From: Paenibacillus_D tarimensis_A
GTDB lineage: Bacteria; Bacillota; Bacilli; Paenibacillales; Paenibacillaceae
Direction: 5' to 3'
Length of the DNA stretch: 64,000 nt
Assembly: GCA_041281825.1 (NCBI GenBank)
Contig: CP166298.1
Coordinates: 2,294,001-2,358,000 of the forward strand
Positions 8,145 through 18,200 of the stretch are shown piece after piece. The first letter of the stretch is position 1, and each line of letters begins with the position of its first letter. The notes beneath the pieces are model-generated. The model was given only the letters and a program-made list of their open reading frames with translations, had not been told where the DNA came from and searched no databases. The position numbers were made by a program, and so were the translations under genes.

Positions 8145-9557
8145 ATGAGAGCAAAAATAGTGTTGAACCGCAGCCGCAAACCGCGTCTGGAGTTGGGTCA
8201 TCCGTGGATATTCGGAAATGAAACCGACCGAATGGATGGCGAAGCCGTTCCGGGTGGCCTTGTTGATGTTGTGGACCATAAGGGTCGCTATTTGGCGACG
8301 GGATATTGGAATCCGGAGTCGCAGATCCGCGTCCGAATCATCGCTTACCGACCGATCGAAGAGATGGACAAAGCTTTTTTCGCGGAGCGGCTTGAGCGAT
8401 GCAAGGGGCATCGCGAACGGTTCATCCCCGGCCAGTCCGATTGCCGCCTTGTGTATGGAGAAGCGGATTTTTTGCCCGGATTAACGGTAGACCGGTTCGG
8501 AGGCGTTCTTGTCGTACAGCTGCTGACGCTTGGAATGGATGTCCGGCGGGAGGCGCTGGTTGATGCGCTGGTCGAAGTATTTGAGCCGCAAGGCATCTAT
8601 GAACGGAGCGATGTCGGCGTCCGCGCGCTTGAAGGGCTCGAGGAGCGGACTGGCGTTTTGTACGGAGACTGTCCCCGCATGGTTGATATCACGGAAAACG
8701 GATTGCACATGGAGGTTGATATCGTTGAAGGGCAGAAGACCGGTTATTTCTTCGATCAGCGTGAAAACCGTGCCTCGATCTCACCGATCATAACCGGCTG
8801 GGGAAGCCGAAGCGGCATCCGGCTCGAAGAACGTCCGGTCCGTGAACTGCCGGATAATTGGCCGTTTGAGATGAAGCAGGATGCCGAAACGGTGACGATT
8901 CCCGTGAATCCGAACGGCAAAATCGTAACCTATCCGTACTGGGACGGTGCGACGGTGCTGGAATGCTTTGCACATACGGGAAGCTTTACGCTGCATGCGT
9001 GCAAATACGGGGCGAAGAAGGTGACCTGCCTCGACGTATCCGAGCATGCGATCGAAACGGCACGCCGAAATGTGGAACGTAATGGCTTCAGCGACCGTGT
9101 CGAGTTTGTCGTTGCCGATGCATTTGAATATTTGCGCGCCCAAATGAAGGGATTGGAGGAGCGGACGAGCCGCGCCGAGGGAGGCGTAAAGGTCGATACG
9201 TCCAAACCGCTTTCCGGAGCGGGCAGAACATGGGACGTCGTCATTCTAGACCCTCCGGCGTTTGCCAAAACGAAAGGCGCCGTTTCCGGCGCTTGCAGAG
9301 GGTATAAAGATATCAATCTGCACGGGATGAAGCTATTGAACGAGGGCGGTTATTTAGTTACAGCAAGCTGTTCCTATCATATGAAACCGGAGCTGTTCCT
9401 GGAAACGGTGCTCGCAGCCGCTGAAGATGCCGGCAAGCTGCTGCGTCTTGTCGAATGGCGGGCCGCGGGCAAGGATCATCCGTTGCTTCTCGGCGTCAAT
9501 GAAGGGCACTACTTGAAATTTGCCATATTTGAGGTGCGCAGCAAACACTTGTTGTAG
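8145..9557 (+). CDS. RlmI-like class I SAM rRNA methyltransferase with insertions
   Basis: A 470-residue member of the RlmI/YwbD family, which makes 5-methylcytosine in 23S rRNA. It has an N-terminal PUA domain (from RSRKPRLELGHPWIFGNE), then GQKTGYFFDQRENR, the SAM loop CFAHTGSFTLHA and the catalytic-region DPPAFAK. Family members are about 390-400 residues; the extra length is two insertions, one near residues 216-268 between the DQRENR strand and the SAM loop, and one near 334-360 before DPPAF. I start at ATG 8145 behind GGAAAGGA. Methyltransferase identity is secure; the exact target base is inferred. Confidence 0.88.
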   Translation: MRAKIVLNRSRKPRLELGHPWIFGNETDRMDGEAVPGGLVDVVDHKGRYLATGYWNPESQIRVRIIAYRPIEEMDKAFFAERLERCKGHRERFIPGQSDCRLVYGEADFLPGLTVDRFGGVLVVQLLTLGMDVRREALVDALVEVFEPQGIYERSDVGVRALEGLEERTGVLYGDCPRMVDITENGLHMEVDIVEGQKTGYFFDQRENRASISPIITGWGSRSGIRLEERPVRELPDNWPFEMKQDAETVTIPVNPNGKIVTYPYWDGATVLECFAHTGSFTLHACKYGAKKVTCLDVSEHAIETARRNVERNGFSDRVEFVVADAFEYLRAQMKGLEERTSRAEGGVKVDTSKPLSGAGRTWDVVILDPPAFAKTKGAVSGACRGYKDINLHGMKLLNEGGYLVTASCSYHMKPELFLETVLAAAEDAGKLLRLVEWRAAGKDHPLLLGVNEGHYLKFAIFEVRSKHLL

Positions 9558-9581
9558 TTTGGATTTGAGGGGGGGAGCGGC

Positions 9582-10850
9582 ATGGAAGAGGAGTTACTCG
9601 CGTTCGCCAAACGGATTGCAAAGGAAGCGGGTGAATTAATTCGCGAGAGGTTGCCGGAGCGCGGTATGTTTGTTCAGAAGACGAACGGCTCGGACTTGGT
9701 AACGGAGGTGGACAAAGCGAGCGAACAGCTGCTGCTGTCCAGAATCGGATCGTCTTTCCCGGGTCACTGGATTTTATCGGAGGAAACGGACGGCGGAGGG
9801 GATTCGTATGAGGCTTTGCGCTTGAAAGGAGACGGTTACGGCTGGATCATCGATCCGATTGACGGGACGACGAATTTTGTTCACGGCATGCCGCATTTTG
9901 CGGTATCGATCGGCATTGTGAAGGACAAAGAGCCGGTGATCGGCGTCGTATACAACCCGGTCACCGATGAGATGTATTGGGCGAGTAAAGGGAAGGGCGC
10001 CTATTTGAACGGGTATGCGATCCGGACAAGCGACGAGTGTACTGTGGCGGAAGCGCTGCTTGCGACCGGTTTCTATGCCGGCGACTGGCATTCCGGCTCT
10101 CCGGTTCTGCCGCAAGTGGGCAAGCTGGTCGGAAGGTGCCGCAATATGCGCATGACCGGTGCGGCGAGCTTGGATTTGTGCTGGGTGGCGGCAGGCAAGC
10201 TGACCGGTTATTTCCATCGCGGCCTTCAGCCGTGGGATGCGGCGGCAGGCATCGTCATTTTGCGCGAAGCCGGGGGAGCCGTCACCGATGGCTCGGGCGA
10301 TGCGTACGATATGACCGGGTTTACGATCACGGCGACGAACGGGCTGATCCACCAGGAACTGTTGTCTTTTTTGAACGAAGGCAATGGAAGATTACAGGCA
10401 GATATCAGGGAATTACGGCCGGATGAACAGCCTCCGATGGAATTGCTCTTATCCGCCGATCCGTCCTCCGTACTGGTTGAGGAGTATCTCGGGCGGGGAA
10501 GATGCTTTGTCGCGGAAAAGGATAATCGGAAAGTTGGCGTATATGTGCTGATTCCGACAAGACCGGGGACAGCCGAACTGGTTAATGTTGCCGTTCATGA
10601 GAACGAACAGGGAAAAGGGATCGGGAAGCAGCTGGTGAACCACGCCGTCCAAACGGCCGGAAGAAGCGGATTCAGTACGATTGAAGTCGGTACCGGAAGC
10701 ACAGGTGTGGAACAGCTTGCCCTTTACCAAAAATGCGGCTTCAGAATGACCGGCATCGACCGGGATTTTTTTGTCAGGCATTATTCAGAATCAATATATG
10801 AAAACGGAATGCAGATCAGGGATATGGTGCGTTTTTCACAGGATTTGTAG
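9582..10850 (+). CDS. Inositol monophosphatase family protein fused to a GNAT acetyltransferase domain
   Basis: A 422-residue two-domain protein. Residues 1-265 are a complete inositol monophosphatase (SuhB-like) with ILSEE, the metal site DPIDGTTNFVHG, and WDAAAGIVILREAGG. Residues about 270-422 form a GNAT N-acetyltransferase, with the acetyl-CoA loop NEQGKGIGKQLV and a following CGF strand. The two are in one uninterrupted frame with no stop or internal SD. The phosphatase could act on inositol phosphate, PAP or another sugar phosphate; the acetyl acceptor is unknown. ATG 9582 lies behind GAGGGGGGGAG. The fusion could be ancestral or due to stop loss. Confidence 0.85.
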   Translation: MEEELLAFAKRIAKEAGELIRERLPERGMFVQKTNGSDLVTEVDKASEQLLLSRIGSSFPGHWILSEETDGGGDSYEALRLKGDGYGWIIDPIDGTTNFVHGMPHFAVSIGIVKDKEPVIGVVYNPVTDEMYWASKGKGAYLNGYAIRTSDECTVAEALLATGFYAGDWHSGSPVLPQVGKLVGRCRNMRMTGAASLDLCWVAAGKLTGYFHRGLQPWDAAAGIVILREAGGAVTDGSGDAYDMTGFTITATNGLIHQELLSFLNEGNGRLQADIRELRPDEQPPMELLLSADPSSVLVEEYLGRGRCFVAEKDNRKVGVYVLIPTRPGTAELVNVAVHENEQGKGIGKQLVNHAVQTAGRSGFSTIEVGTGSTGVEQLALYQKCGFRMTGIDRDFFVRHYSESIYENGMQIRDMVRFSQDL

Positions 10851-10859
10851 CTATTACGG

Positions 10860-11280
10860 TACCACTAAATACCGTTATAATGTCGCGCTATCGCGTCACT
10901 TTGCATATAGGGGACAAATTTACCGTTATCTATTTTTCGCACCGCGCGCTGCTCCAAGCGCGCGGTGCGTCATTTAGTTTCCATGAGCCAGGTCTAAACT
11001 CACCGCCTTTAGGCGGTCAGCTTCCAGCACGTTGAAAGAGTAGAAGGTTAACATCAAAAAAATACTCGTCACTGTAATGTTGATTCCGCTAACGGTTGTA
11101 CTTGCTGCTATTGGGTGAAGAAACGCCATATTAAAGTTTTAACGGTTGCAGTTGCCTTTATTTGCTGAAATCCGCTCCCAAAACCGTAAAAATGGACAAA
11201 TAGGCGCGCTGGCAACCGTTTGCCTTGGAATAATGGGACAAACCGGCAAATAACGTCGCTGATAACCGTTAGAAATAACC
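10860..11280. repeat. Degenerate intergenic repeats (GGACAAAT / ACCGTTA boxes)
   Basis: Between the phosphatase-GNAT gene and addB lies about 770 bp without a credible gene. This half contains recurring short boxes: ACCGTTAT at about 10869 and 10920, TAACGGTTG at about 11091 and 11140, CAACCGTTTG at about 11213 and ATAACCGTTAG at about 11261, plus GGACAAA at about 10914, 11193 and 11239. They occur in both orientations and look like decayed copies of a dispersed element. A GC-rich 13 bp hairpin (CGCACCGCGCGCT with its complement) at about 10939-10970 lacks a T-run. Confidence 0.45.
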
Positions 11281-11525
11281 GCATGCAATCAGTATCTTCT
11301 GAGAAGACTACATTCTTTTAGAGTTGGCATTTGTGTTTTACATCAATGATTAGCCCGCGAGCATGCCGAGTTCAGTCGGAAGCTTTAGGTGGCTTTAGCC
11401 ACAGGTTGCTTTTCAGCAGGCTTTAGCCTGAACAGCGACTTTCAGTCGCAAAAGAAACCTACCGACTTTAGTCGTAGTCGTTCAGCCTCCAGAGGACGGC
11501 GAAGCAGGTTTTGCTTGTTTGGGAT
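11002..11525. repeat. Cluster of mini-hairpins with CTTTAG loops and a CCAGAGGACGGC tail
   Basis: Small self-complementary units recur: ACCGCCTTTAGGCGGT (11002-11017), TGGCTTTAGCCA (11390-11401), CAGGCTTTAGCCTG (11417-11430), GCGACTTTCAGTCGC (11435-11449) and CGACTTTAGTCG (11463-11474). Each is a 4-6 bp stem around a TTTA or TTTCA loop, with differing stem sequences. The cluster ends in CCTCCAGAGGACGGCGAAGC at about 11486-11505, which matches the tail of the mosaic elements at 31459-31595 and 48822-48919. The rest of the 10851-11624 interval holds no gene I can support. Confidence 0.65.
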
Positions 11526-11624
11526 TGTAATTGATTAAGGAACATATGTTTGATCATTGGAGTGAAAAGCCGCTCTTGGTATGGTAGAATAGTAGAATCA
11601 TGTTGTCTGGGGAGGGAGCAGGGA

Positions 11625-14600
11625 ATGGCGCTCCGGTTTGTGCTCGGGAGATCGGGTACGGGGAAAACGCGGTATTGTTTGGATGAAGTCCGGGAACGGC
11701 TTACCGAGAGCCCGGAAGGTCCGCCGCTCATTATGCTTGTTCCGGAGCAGGCGACGTTCCAGACGGAATATGCGCTCGTCCGGACACCCGGATTGGCGGG
11801 CACGATGCGTGCGCAAGCATTAAGCTTCCGCAGGCTGTCATTTCGCGTTATGCAGGAGACGGGCGGCACCGCGCTCATTCCGATCCATGAGAACGGAAAG
11901 AACATGCTGCTCTACAAAATCGTACAGCGGATCGGCTCACAGCTCAAGCTGTTTCAAGGGGCCGCCGAACAGCACGGATTTATCGAACGGCTGGGCGAGC
12001 TGCTGACGGAGTGGAAACGATACGGCATTGACGCTCCGGTGCTGCATGACCATTTGAATACATATATGTCCGGAGATCACGCCGGTTTGCTTGAACGCAA
12101 AATTCATGATCTTCAGCTTGTTTATGCCGAGCTGGAACGCGAGCTTGCCGGATTATATATTGATGCGGAAGACTATTTAAGCTGGTTGACAAAGGGATGT
12201 TCACAAGCGCAATCGCTTCGCGGGGCTTATATTTGGGTCGACGGGTTTCACGGATTTACCCCGAAGGAGTATGAAGCGTTAGGGCAATTAATGTCACATA
12301 CCGCCCAAATAACGGTTACCCTCTGTCTGGACCGGACTTACGAGGAAGGGGAGCAGCCGCACGAGCTGGAGCTTTTTCATCCGACTGCGGAGACGTACAT
12401 CAAGCTGCGGGACATGGCTGTGCAATCCGGTGTGGAAATCGCCTCCCCGGTGCTGCTGCAAGGCAATCCTCCGATCCGCTTTCAAGACAGTCCGATGCTC
12501 ATGCATCTGGAAAGGCATTTCAGACACCGTACGCCGATGCTAATGGGCCGTTCCGCGCTTGAGCCCGGGGATCCCGGCAACGGCATCTCATTGCACGCTG
12601 CCGCACACCGCAGAGCAGAGGTGGAAGCGGTAGCCCGCGATATGCTCTCCCGGGTAAGAAACGGCCGGCTGCGCTGGAGGGATATGGCGGTCATGGTCCG
12701 CAACGGCTCCGATTACAATGACTATATCGCGGCAGTATTTCAAGATCACGGGATTCCATTCTTTCTGGATCAGAAGCAGGCTGCACTGCATCATCCGCTT
12801 GTCGAATTTATTCGGTCATCGCTCGAGACGGTTGTTGAAGGGTGGCGGTATGAGGCCATATTTCGCTGTATCAAGAGCGAGCTGCTTCTGCCGATGGACG
12901 GAAGCGTGACCCGGGAAGCGCTTGACCGGTTGGAGAATTATGTGCTGGCAGCGGGAATCGACGGGCGAAAGTGGCTTGACCGGAAACGATGGAAACCGTT
13001 AACAGAGGATTCGCTGGATGATTTGCCGCGTGAACCCGGGCACGCCGAACAGGCCGCATTTGCCGCAATCCTTGACAGCCGGGAAGCGGTTGTCGGGCCG
13101 CTGCGCAGATTCGGGCAAGCGTTGCGCAAAGCGGCGAACGTCAGATCGATGTGCGATGCGCTCTTCCGGCTGCTTGAGCATGTTCAGGCGGCAGACCGGC
13201 TGGAACGGTGGGGCAGTCTTGCTTCCGAACGGGGAGATATGCGCAAAGCCCGCGAACATCGTCAGCTTTGGGACGGCGTTATGGATCTGCTCGATCAGCT
13301 CGTTGTCATGATGGGGGAGCAGGAAGTATCCGCGGCGTTGTTTGCGGGTATGGTGGATGCGGGTCTTGAAAGCCTGAAGCTGGCCGCCGTCCCGCCATCG
13401 CTCGACCAGGTGCTTATCGGCAGTATCGACAGAACGCGTTCGGGAGCCGTCCAGGTCTGTTATGTGCTTGGCGCAAACGAAGGCGTTATGCCGATGCGCG
13501 CGCAGGAGGACGGAATACTAACGGAGCAGGAGCGGGAACGGCTGGCAGCGGACGGACTTGTTATGGCGCCGGGCGTACGCCGGCGGCTGCTTGACGAACG
13601 TTTTCTTATTTACAATGCACTGACGACACCGCGCCGGCATTTATGGATCAGTTATCCGCTTTCCGACGAAGAGGGAAAAAGTCTTCATCCGTCCGAGGTC
13701 ATCCGTCATATTAAACAGATGTTTCCGGGATTGAGAGAGCGAATCATAACGGGAGATCCGCAGCCTAACCAGACGCCGGAGGAGCAGCTGTCATTCATCG
13801 CGCATCCGGAAAGAGCGATGTCCTATTTAATCGCACAGCTTCGCTCGTGGCGGCAGGGGCGTGAAATGCATGCCATGTGGCGGCATGTATACAACTGGCT
13901 TGCGAACCGTCCGGAGTGGCGAGGCAGGCTTGCCATGCTCCTTCGTTCGCTCAATTATAAGAACGACGGTGTATTGCTAAGCAAAGAGACGGCGCGGCTC
14001 TTATACGGTGAAAATATACAAGCAAGCGTCTCGCGTATGGAGCGGTTTGTTTCCTGTCCGTTTCAGCATTTTGCAATTCATGGGCTCCGGCTGCGTGAAA
14101 GGCAGCTGTATTCGCTGCAGGCACCCGATGTCGGGCAGCTGTTTCATGCAGCGCTCAGCAAGCTGGCCGAAGGGCTCGGCGATAACTGGGGCTCCATGCC
14201 GGAGCAGCAATTGCGTTCACAAGCAGCCATGGCCGTTGATGAGCTTGCTCCCCGCCTGCATTCGCAAATTTTGCTTAGCAGCAGCAGATTTCAATACATA
14301 ACACGAAAGCTGAGGGATATCGTCACACAGGCGGCCATTATACTGGGGGAGCATGCCAGGCGTGCTGAATTCCGTCCTGTCGGACTGGAGATCGGATTCG
14401 GATCCGGCGGTCAGCTCCCTGCGCTAACGCTTCCGATTGACGGCGGCCGTACGATGGATATTATCGGCCGGATCGACCGGGTGGATGCCGCGGAGACCGA
14501 AGAAGGGCTGCTGCTGCGGGTGGTTGATTACAAGTCTTCGTCTACAGCCCTGCGGTTGGAGGAGGTAGCGTTCGGCTTATCGCTCCAGATGCTGACTTAT

Positions 14601-15224
14601 CTGGACGTGCTTCTTACGCATGCTCCCGTATGGCTCGGCAAGCCGGCCGCACCGGCGGGAGTGCTCTATTTTCACGTACATAATCCGCTGCTTAGCACGG
14701 CCAACAGCCTGGACCGGGAAGAAGCGCGGCGGATGCTGCTTAAGCGCTTCAAGCTGAAGGGCCTGCTTCTGGCGGAGGAGAACGCGGTGCGGATGATGGA
14801 CAGCGGCTTGGAGAGCGGTTATTCGGAGCTGCTTCCGGCAGCGCTTAAAAAAGACGGAGGATTTTACAGCAGCTCATCGGTTGTGAGCCGTGAGCAATGG
14901 TCTGTGCTGCGCAGGGCGGTAAGAGGTTCGATCGCCACGATCGGCAAGCGGATAACGGGCGGTGAAATTGCGATTGCTCCTTACAAAATGGGGAACAAAA
15001 CACCTTGTGTACATTGCGCCTACAAGCCGGTATGCCAATTCGACCCTTTGTTTGAAGGGAATGAATACGTAAAGCTTGGCAAACGAAGTAAGGAAGAGAT
15101 ATGGGAGGCTTTGCAGCGGAATGCAGTAGCGGACAAGCAACCGTTATCGGACGGGGAAGGAGGATTGGCGGATGAAAACGATAGAGACGGCTCTCAAGCC
15201 GACAGGAAGCTCTTGGACCGATGA
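11625..15224 (+). CDS. addB: AddAB helicase-nuclease subunit AddB
   Basis: AddB is the Chi-recognising, nuclease-bearing partner of AddA in the RecBCD-like enzyme that resects double-strand breaks. The 1199-residue protein has an N-terminal P-loop (GRSGTGKT), UvrD-like helicase blocks, and a C-terminal RecB-type nuclease with DIIGRIDRVD and VVDYKSS. The iron-sulfur cluster ligands are visible as CPFQHF and, near the C-terminus, CVHCAYKPVC. ATG 11625 follows GGAGGGAGCAGGG. addA overlaps its 3' end by 53 bp, implying translational coupling. In B. subtilis addAB is elsewhere, so this block is an insertion relative to the yqe-yqf order. Confidence 0.96.
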   Translation: MALRFVLGRSGTGKTRYCLDEVRERLTESPEGPPLIMLVPEQATFQTEYALVRTPGLAGTMRAQALSFRRLSFRVMQETGGTALIPIHENGKNMLLYKIVQRIGSQLKLFQGAAEQHGFIERLGELLTEWKRYGIDAPVLHDHLNTYMSGDHAGLLERKIHDLQLVYAELERELAGLYIDAEDYLSWLTKGCSQAQSLRGAYIWVDGFHGFTPKEYEALGQLMSHTAQITVTLCLDRTYEEGEQPHELELFHPTAETYIKLRDMAVQSGVEIASPVLLQGNPPIRFQDSPMLMHLERHFRHRTPMLMGRSALEPGDPGNGISLHAAAHRRAEVEAVARDMLSRVRNGRLRWRDMAVMVRNGSDYNDYIAAVFQDHGIPFFLDQKQAALHHPLVEFIRSSLETVVEGWRYEAIFRCIKSELLLPMDGSVTREALDRLENYVLAAGIDGRKWLDRKRWKPLTEDSLDDLPREPGHAEQAAFAAILDSREAVVGPLRRFGQALRKAANVRSMCDALFRLLEHVQAADRLERWGSLASERGDMRKAREHRQLWDGVMDLLDQLVVMMGEQEVSAALFAGMVDAGLESLKLAAVPPSLDQVLIGSIDRTRSGAVQVCYVLGANEGVMPMRAQEDGILTEQERERLAADGLVMAPGVRRRLLDERFLIYNALTTPRRHLWISYPLSDEEGKSLHPSEVIRHIKQMFPGLRERIITGDPQPNQTPEEQLSFIAHPERAMSYLIAQLRSWRQGREMHAMWRHVYNWLANRPEWRGRLAMLLRSLNYKNDGVLLSKETARLLYGENIQASVSRMERFVSCPFQHFAIHGLRLRERQLYSLQAPDVGQLFHAALSKLAEGLGDNWGSMPEQQLRSQAAMAVDELAPRLHSQILLSSSRFQYITRKLRDIVTQAAIILGEHARRAEFRPVGLEIGFGSGGQLPALTLPIDGGRTMDIIGRIDRVDAAETEEGLLLRVVDYKSSSTALRLEEVAFGLSLQMLTYLDVLLTHAPVWLGKPAAPAGVLYFHVHNPLLSTANSLDREEARRMLLKRFKLKGLLLAEENAVRMMDSGLESGYSELLPAALKKDGGFYSSSSVVSREQWSVLRRAVRGSIATIGKRITGGEIAIAPYKMGNKTPCVHCAYKPVCQFDPLFEGNEYVKLGKRSKEEIWEALQRNAVADKQPLSDGEGGLADENDRDGSQADRKLLDR

Positions 15225-18200
15225 ACAGTGGCATGCGGTCGTCGCCGGGGGACGGGACATATTGGTGGCTGCCGCTGCGGGTTCAGGAAAGACGGCTGTC
15301 CTTGTCGAGAGAATCATCCGTAAAATATCGCTTGATACCGATGTCGACCGGCTGCTTGTAGCTACATTTACGAAAGCGGCGGCGGCCGAGATGAAGGAAC
15401 GTATCCGGATCGCCTTGGAAAAGGCGCTTGACTTAAGTCCCGATTCCGATCATTTGCGGCGGCAGCTAGCGCTGATGGGACGGGCTTCCGTTACAACGCT
15501 TCATTCCTTCTGTCTGGATGTCATACGGCGTTATTATCCGCTCATCGGGCTGGATCCCGGATTTCGTATCGCCAATGAAACCGAAGCGGAGTTACTGCGG
15601 TTCGATGTGCTGGACGAGCTGTTCGAGCAGCATTATACGGCAGCGGAGCAAGGAGAGGAACCAACTGATTTGTCCGTTGGGGAACCGTCAAGCTTTGTCC
15701 GGTTGGCGGACGATTTTGGCGGTGAACGCGGGGACGAGCCTTTATATAAGCTGGTTCTGCAGTTGTATGATTTTTCCCGCAGCCATCCTTGGCCGGATGA
15801 GTGGCTGAGGGAGACGGCTGCGGCCTTCCGTGTGTCAACCGCGGAGCATCTTGGCGGCACCGAGTGGGCCGTCAGTCTCGGGGCGGATGTACGTCTTGCG
15901 CTGGGCGGCGCGAGGACGATGCTGGAGCAGGCGCTCGATTTAACCCGAATGCCGGCAGGCCCCAATGCCTATGCGGAGACATTCGCGAACGATCTGGAGA
16001 TGGTGACGTCGCTGATCGAAACAGTAGATACCCGGCCGTGGCTGAACTGGCATGAAGCGTTTCAAACCGTCAGCTTCGGCAAGCTGAAGCCGATGCGGGG
16101 GGACAGCTGCGATAAAGCGCTGCAGGAAGAAGCCAAAACGCTGCGCGACCGGGCGAAGACCATTGTGACCGATCTTGCCGATGAGCTGTTCCGCAGGCCG
16201 CCGGAGCAGTTTCTATCCGAACTTCGCGAGCTGGCGCCGCAGATGGAGACGCTTGCCGGAGTCGTGATAGAATTTGCGGCACGTTACGAAGCGGCAAAAA
16301 GGAAGAGGGGGCTGCTCGATTTCGGCGATTTGGAGCATTACTGCCTGCGCATTTTGCGCGATCCTTCCTCCACGCCGCAAGCAGCGGTGCCTTCGCAGGC
16401 TGCAAAGGAATACCAGAAGCAGTTTGACGAGATCCTGCTCGATGAGTATCAGGATACGAATATGGTTCAGGAAGCGATCGTTTCGCTGCTGGCCCGGCCC
16501 GGGGCCGGAAACCGCTTTATGGTCGGCGATGTGAAGCAGAGCATCTACCGCTTCCGGCTTGCGGAACCGAATTTGTTCCTGCACAAATACAAAACCTTTA
16601 CAGGAGAAGGCGGCAACGGCCTCAGAATCGATCTTGCCCGTAATTTCCGCAGCCGTGCTGAAGTTGTGGACGGCGTCAACGGCGTTTTCCGCTGCATTAT
16701 GCGCGAGGCGGTCGCGGAAATGGATTATGACCGGAGCGCCGAGCTTGTATGCGGCGCGCCCTTTCCTGCGGCCGAAAATGAACGGGAAAAGCGCATATAC
16801 TCGGTTGAATTGGCTTTGCTCGACCGCGGCGGTGCGGAAGAACCCGGAGACGAAGCGGCGGGAGATGCGGAAGAGAATGGCGAAGGTAGCGGCGGCAATG
16901 AAGCGGCGGATGCCGCGGATCTGCAGACAGCGCAGCTGGAAGCGCGCTGGATTGCGGAGCAAATCCGCAGGCTGTTTAGCAACGATAACGGGGAGCCGTT
17001 CCGGGTATATGATATTAAGCTGGGAATCAGCCGCCCGCTCGCTTGGCGGGATATCGTCATTTTACTCCGTGCGACGCAGAGCTGGGCGCCGATCATTATC
17101 GAAGAGCTGCAGTCGTATGGAATACCCGCGTACGCGGAGCTGAACAGCGGTTATTTCGATGCGACGGAAGTGGAAGTGATGCTGTCGCTGCTCAGGGTGA
17201 TCGATAATCCATATCAGGATATTCCGCTTGCAGGCGTTCTCCGTTCCCCGATTTTCGGACTGAATGCAGAAGAGCTTGCGCTTATTCGGGTGAATGCCGG
17301 CAAAGGATCTTTCTATGATGCGGTTATGCAAGCTTCCGAGGATATGCTCCTGTCGGACGGATTAAGAACCAAGCTCGGATGTTTTCTGGAGCAGCTGAAC
17401 CGCTGGCGGGAAAAGGCGCGGCAAGGCTCGTTGTCTGAACTGCTGTGGAATATTTACAGGGAAACCGGCTACTATGATTTGGCGGGAGGGATGCCGGGCG
17501 GCGTACAGCGGCAGGCCAATCTTCGCGCGCTTCAGGACAGGGCGAAGCAATACGAAGCAACCTCCTTCAGAGGCTTGTTCCGCTTTCTCAGATTCATTGA
17601 CCGGATGCGCGACAGCGGCGGTGATCTGGGGACCGCGCGTGCGCTCGGCGAGCAAGAGAACGTTGTAAGGATTATGTCAATCCACAAGAGCAAAGGACTT
17701 GAGTTTCCGGTCGTTTTTGTCGCCGGACTCGGTAAACGGTTTAATCTTCAGGATTTAAACGGATCGTTCCTCATGCACAAGCAGCTGGGTTTTGGACCTC
17801 GTTTCATTGATCCGGAACTGCGTGTTGCCTATCCGACGCTGCCGTACCTGGCAATCCGCCGACGCATGCGGATGGAAATGCTCGCGGAGGAGATGCGGAT
17901 CCTGTATGTTGCCATGACCAGACCGAAGGAAAAGTTGTTTCTGGTCGGAACCGTTCCGGATGCCCAAAGGCTGCTGGACGGCCGGAGCTCCGCAAAAGAC
18001 GGTACGCTGCCTGAATTCAGTCTTGCTTCTGCTCGCCGGTATATGGACTGGCTTCTGCCGCTTGCGCCTCAAGGAATCGAAGGTGAGCAGGAGAAGATTC
18101 GTTCCGAAGAAGCGGAAACGGCGCTCTCGGACTGGCAGTTCGGCGTAACGCCCGCCGCATGGTTTGTCCGGGAAGCCGCTGCGGCTGCGGAAGAAGACCC

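Noticed and set aside
10939..10970. GC-rich 13 bp hairpin as terminator of the phosphatase-GNAT gene
   Set aside because: No T-run follows on the plus strand and an A-run, not T-run, follows on the minus strand, so it is not a canonical terminator.
15633..16962. Several 100-250-codon antisense frames within addA and addB
   Set aside because: Long shadows are expected in GC-rich genes; none has an SD or coherent domain, and the sense proteins are complete.
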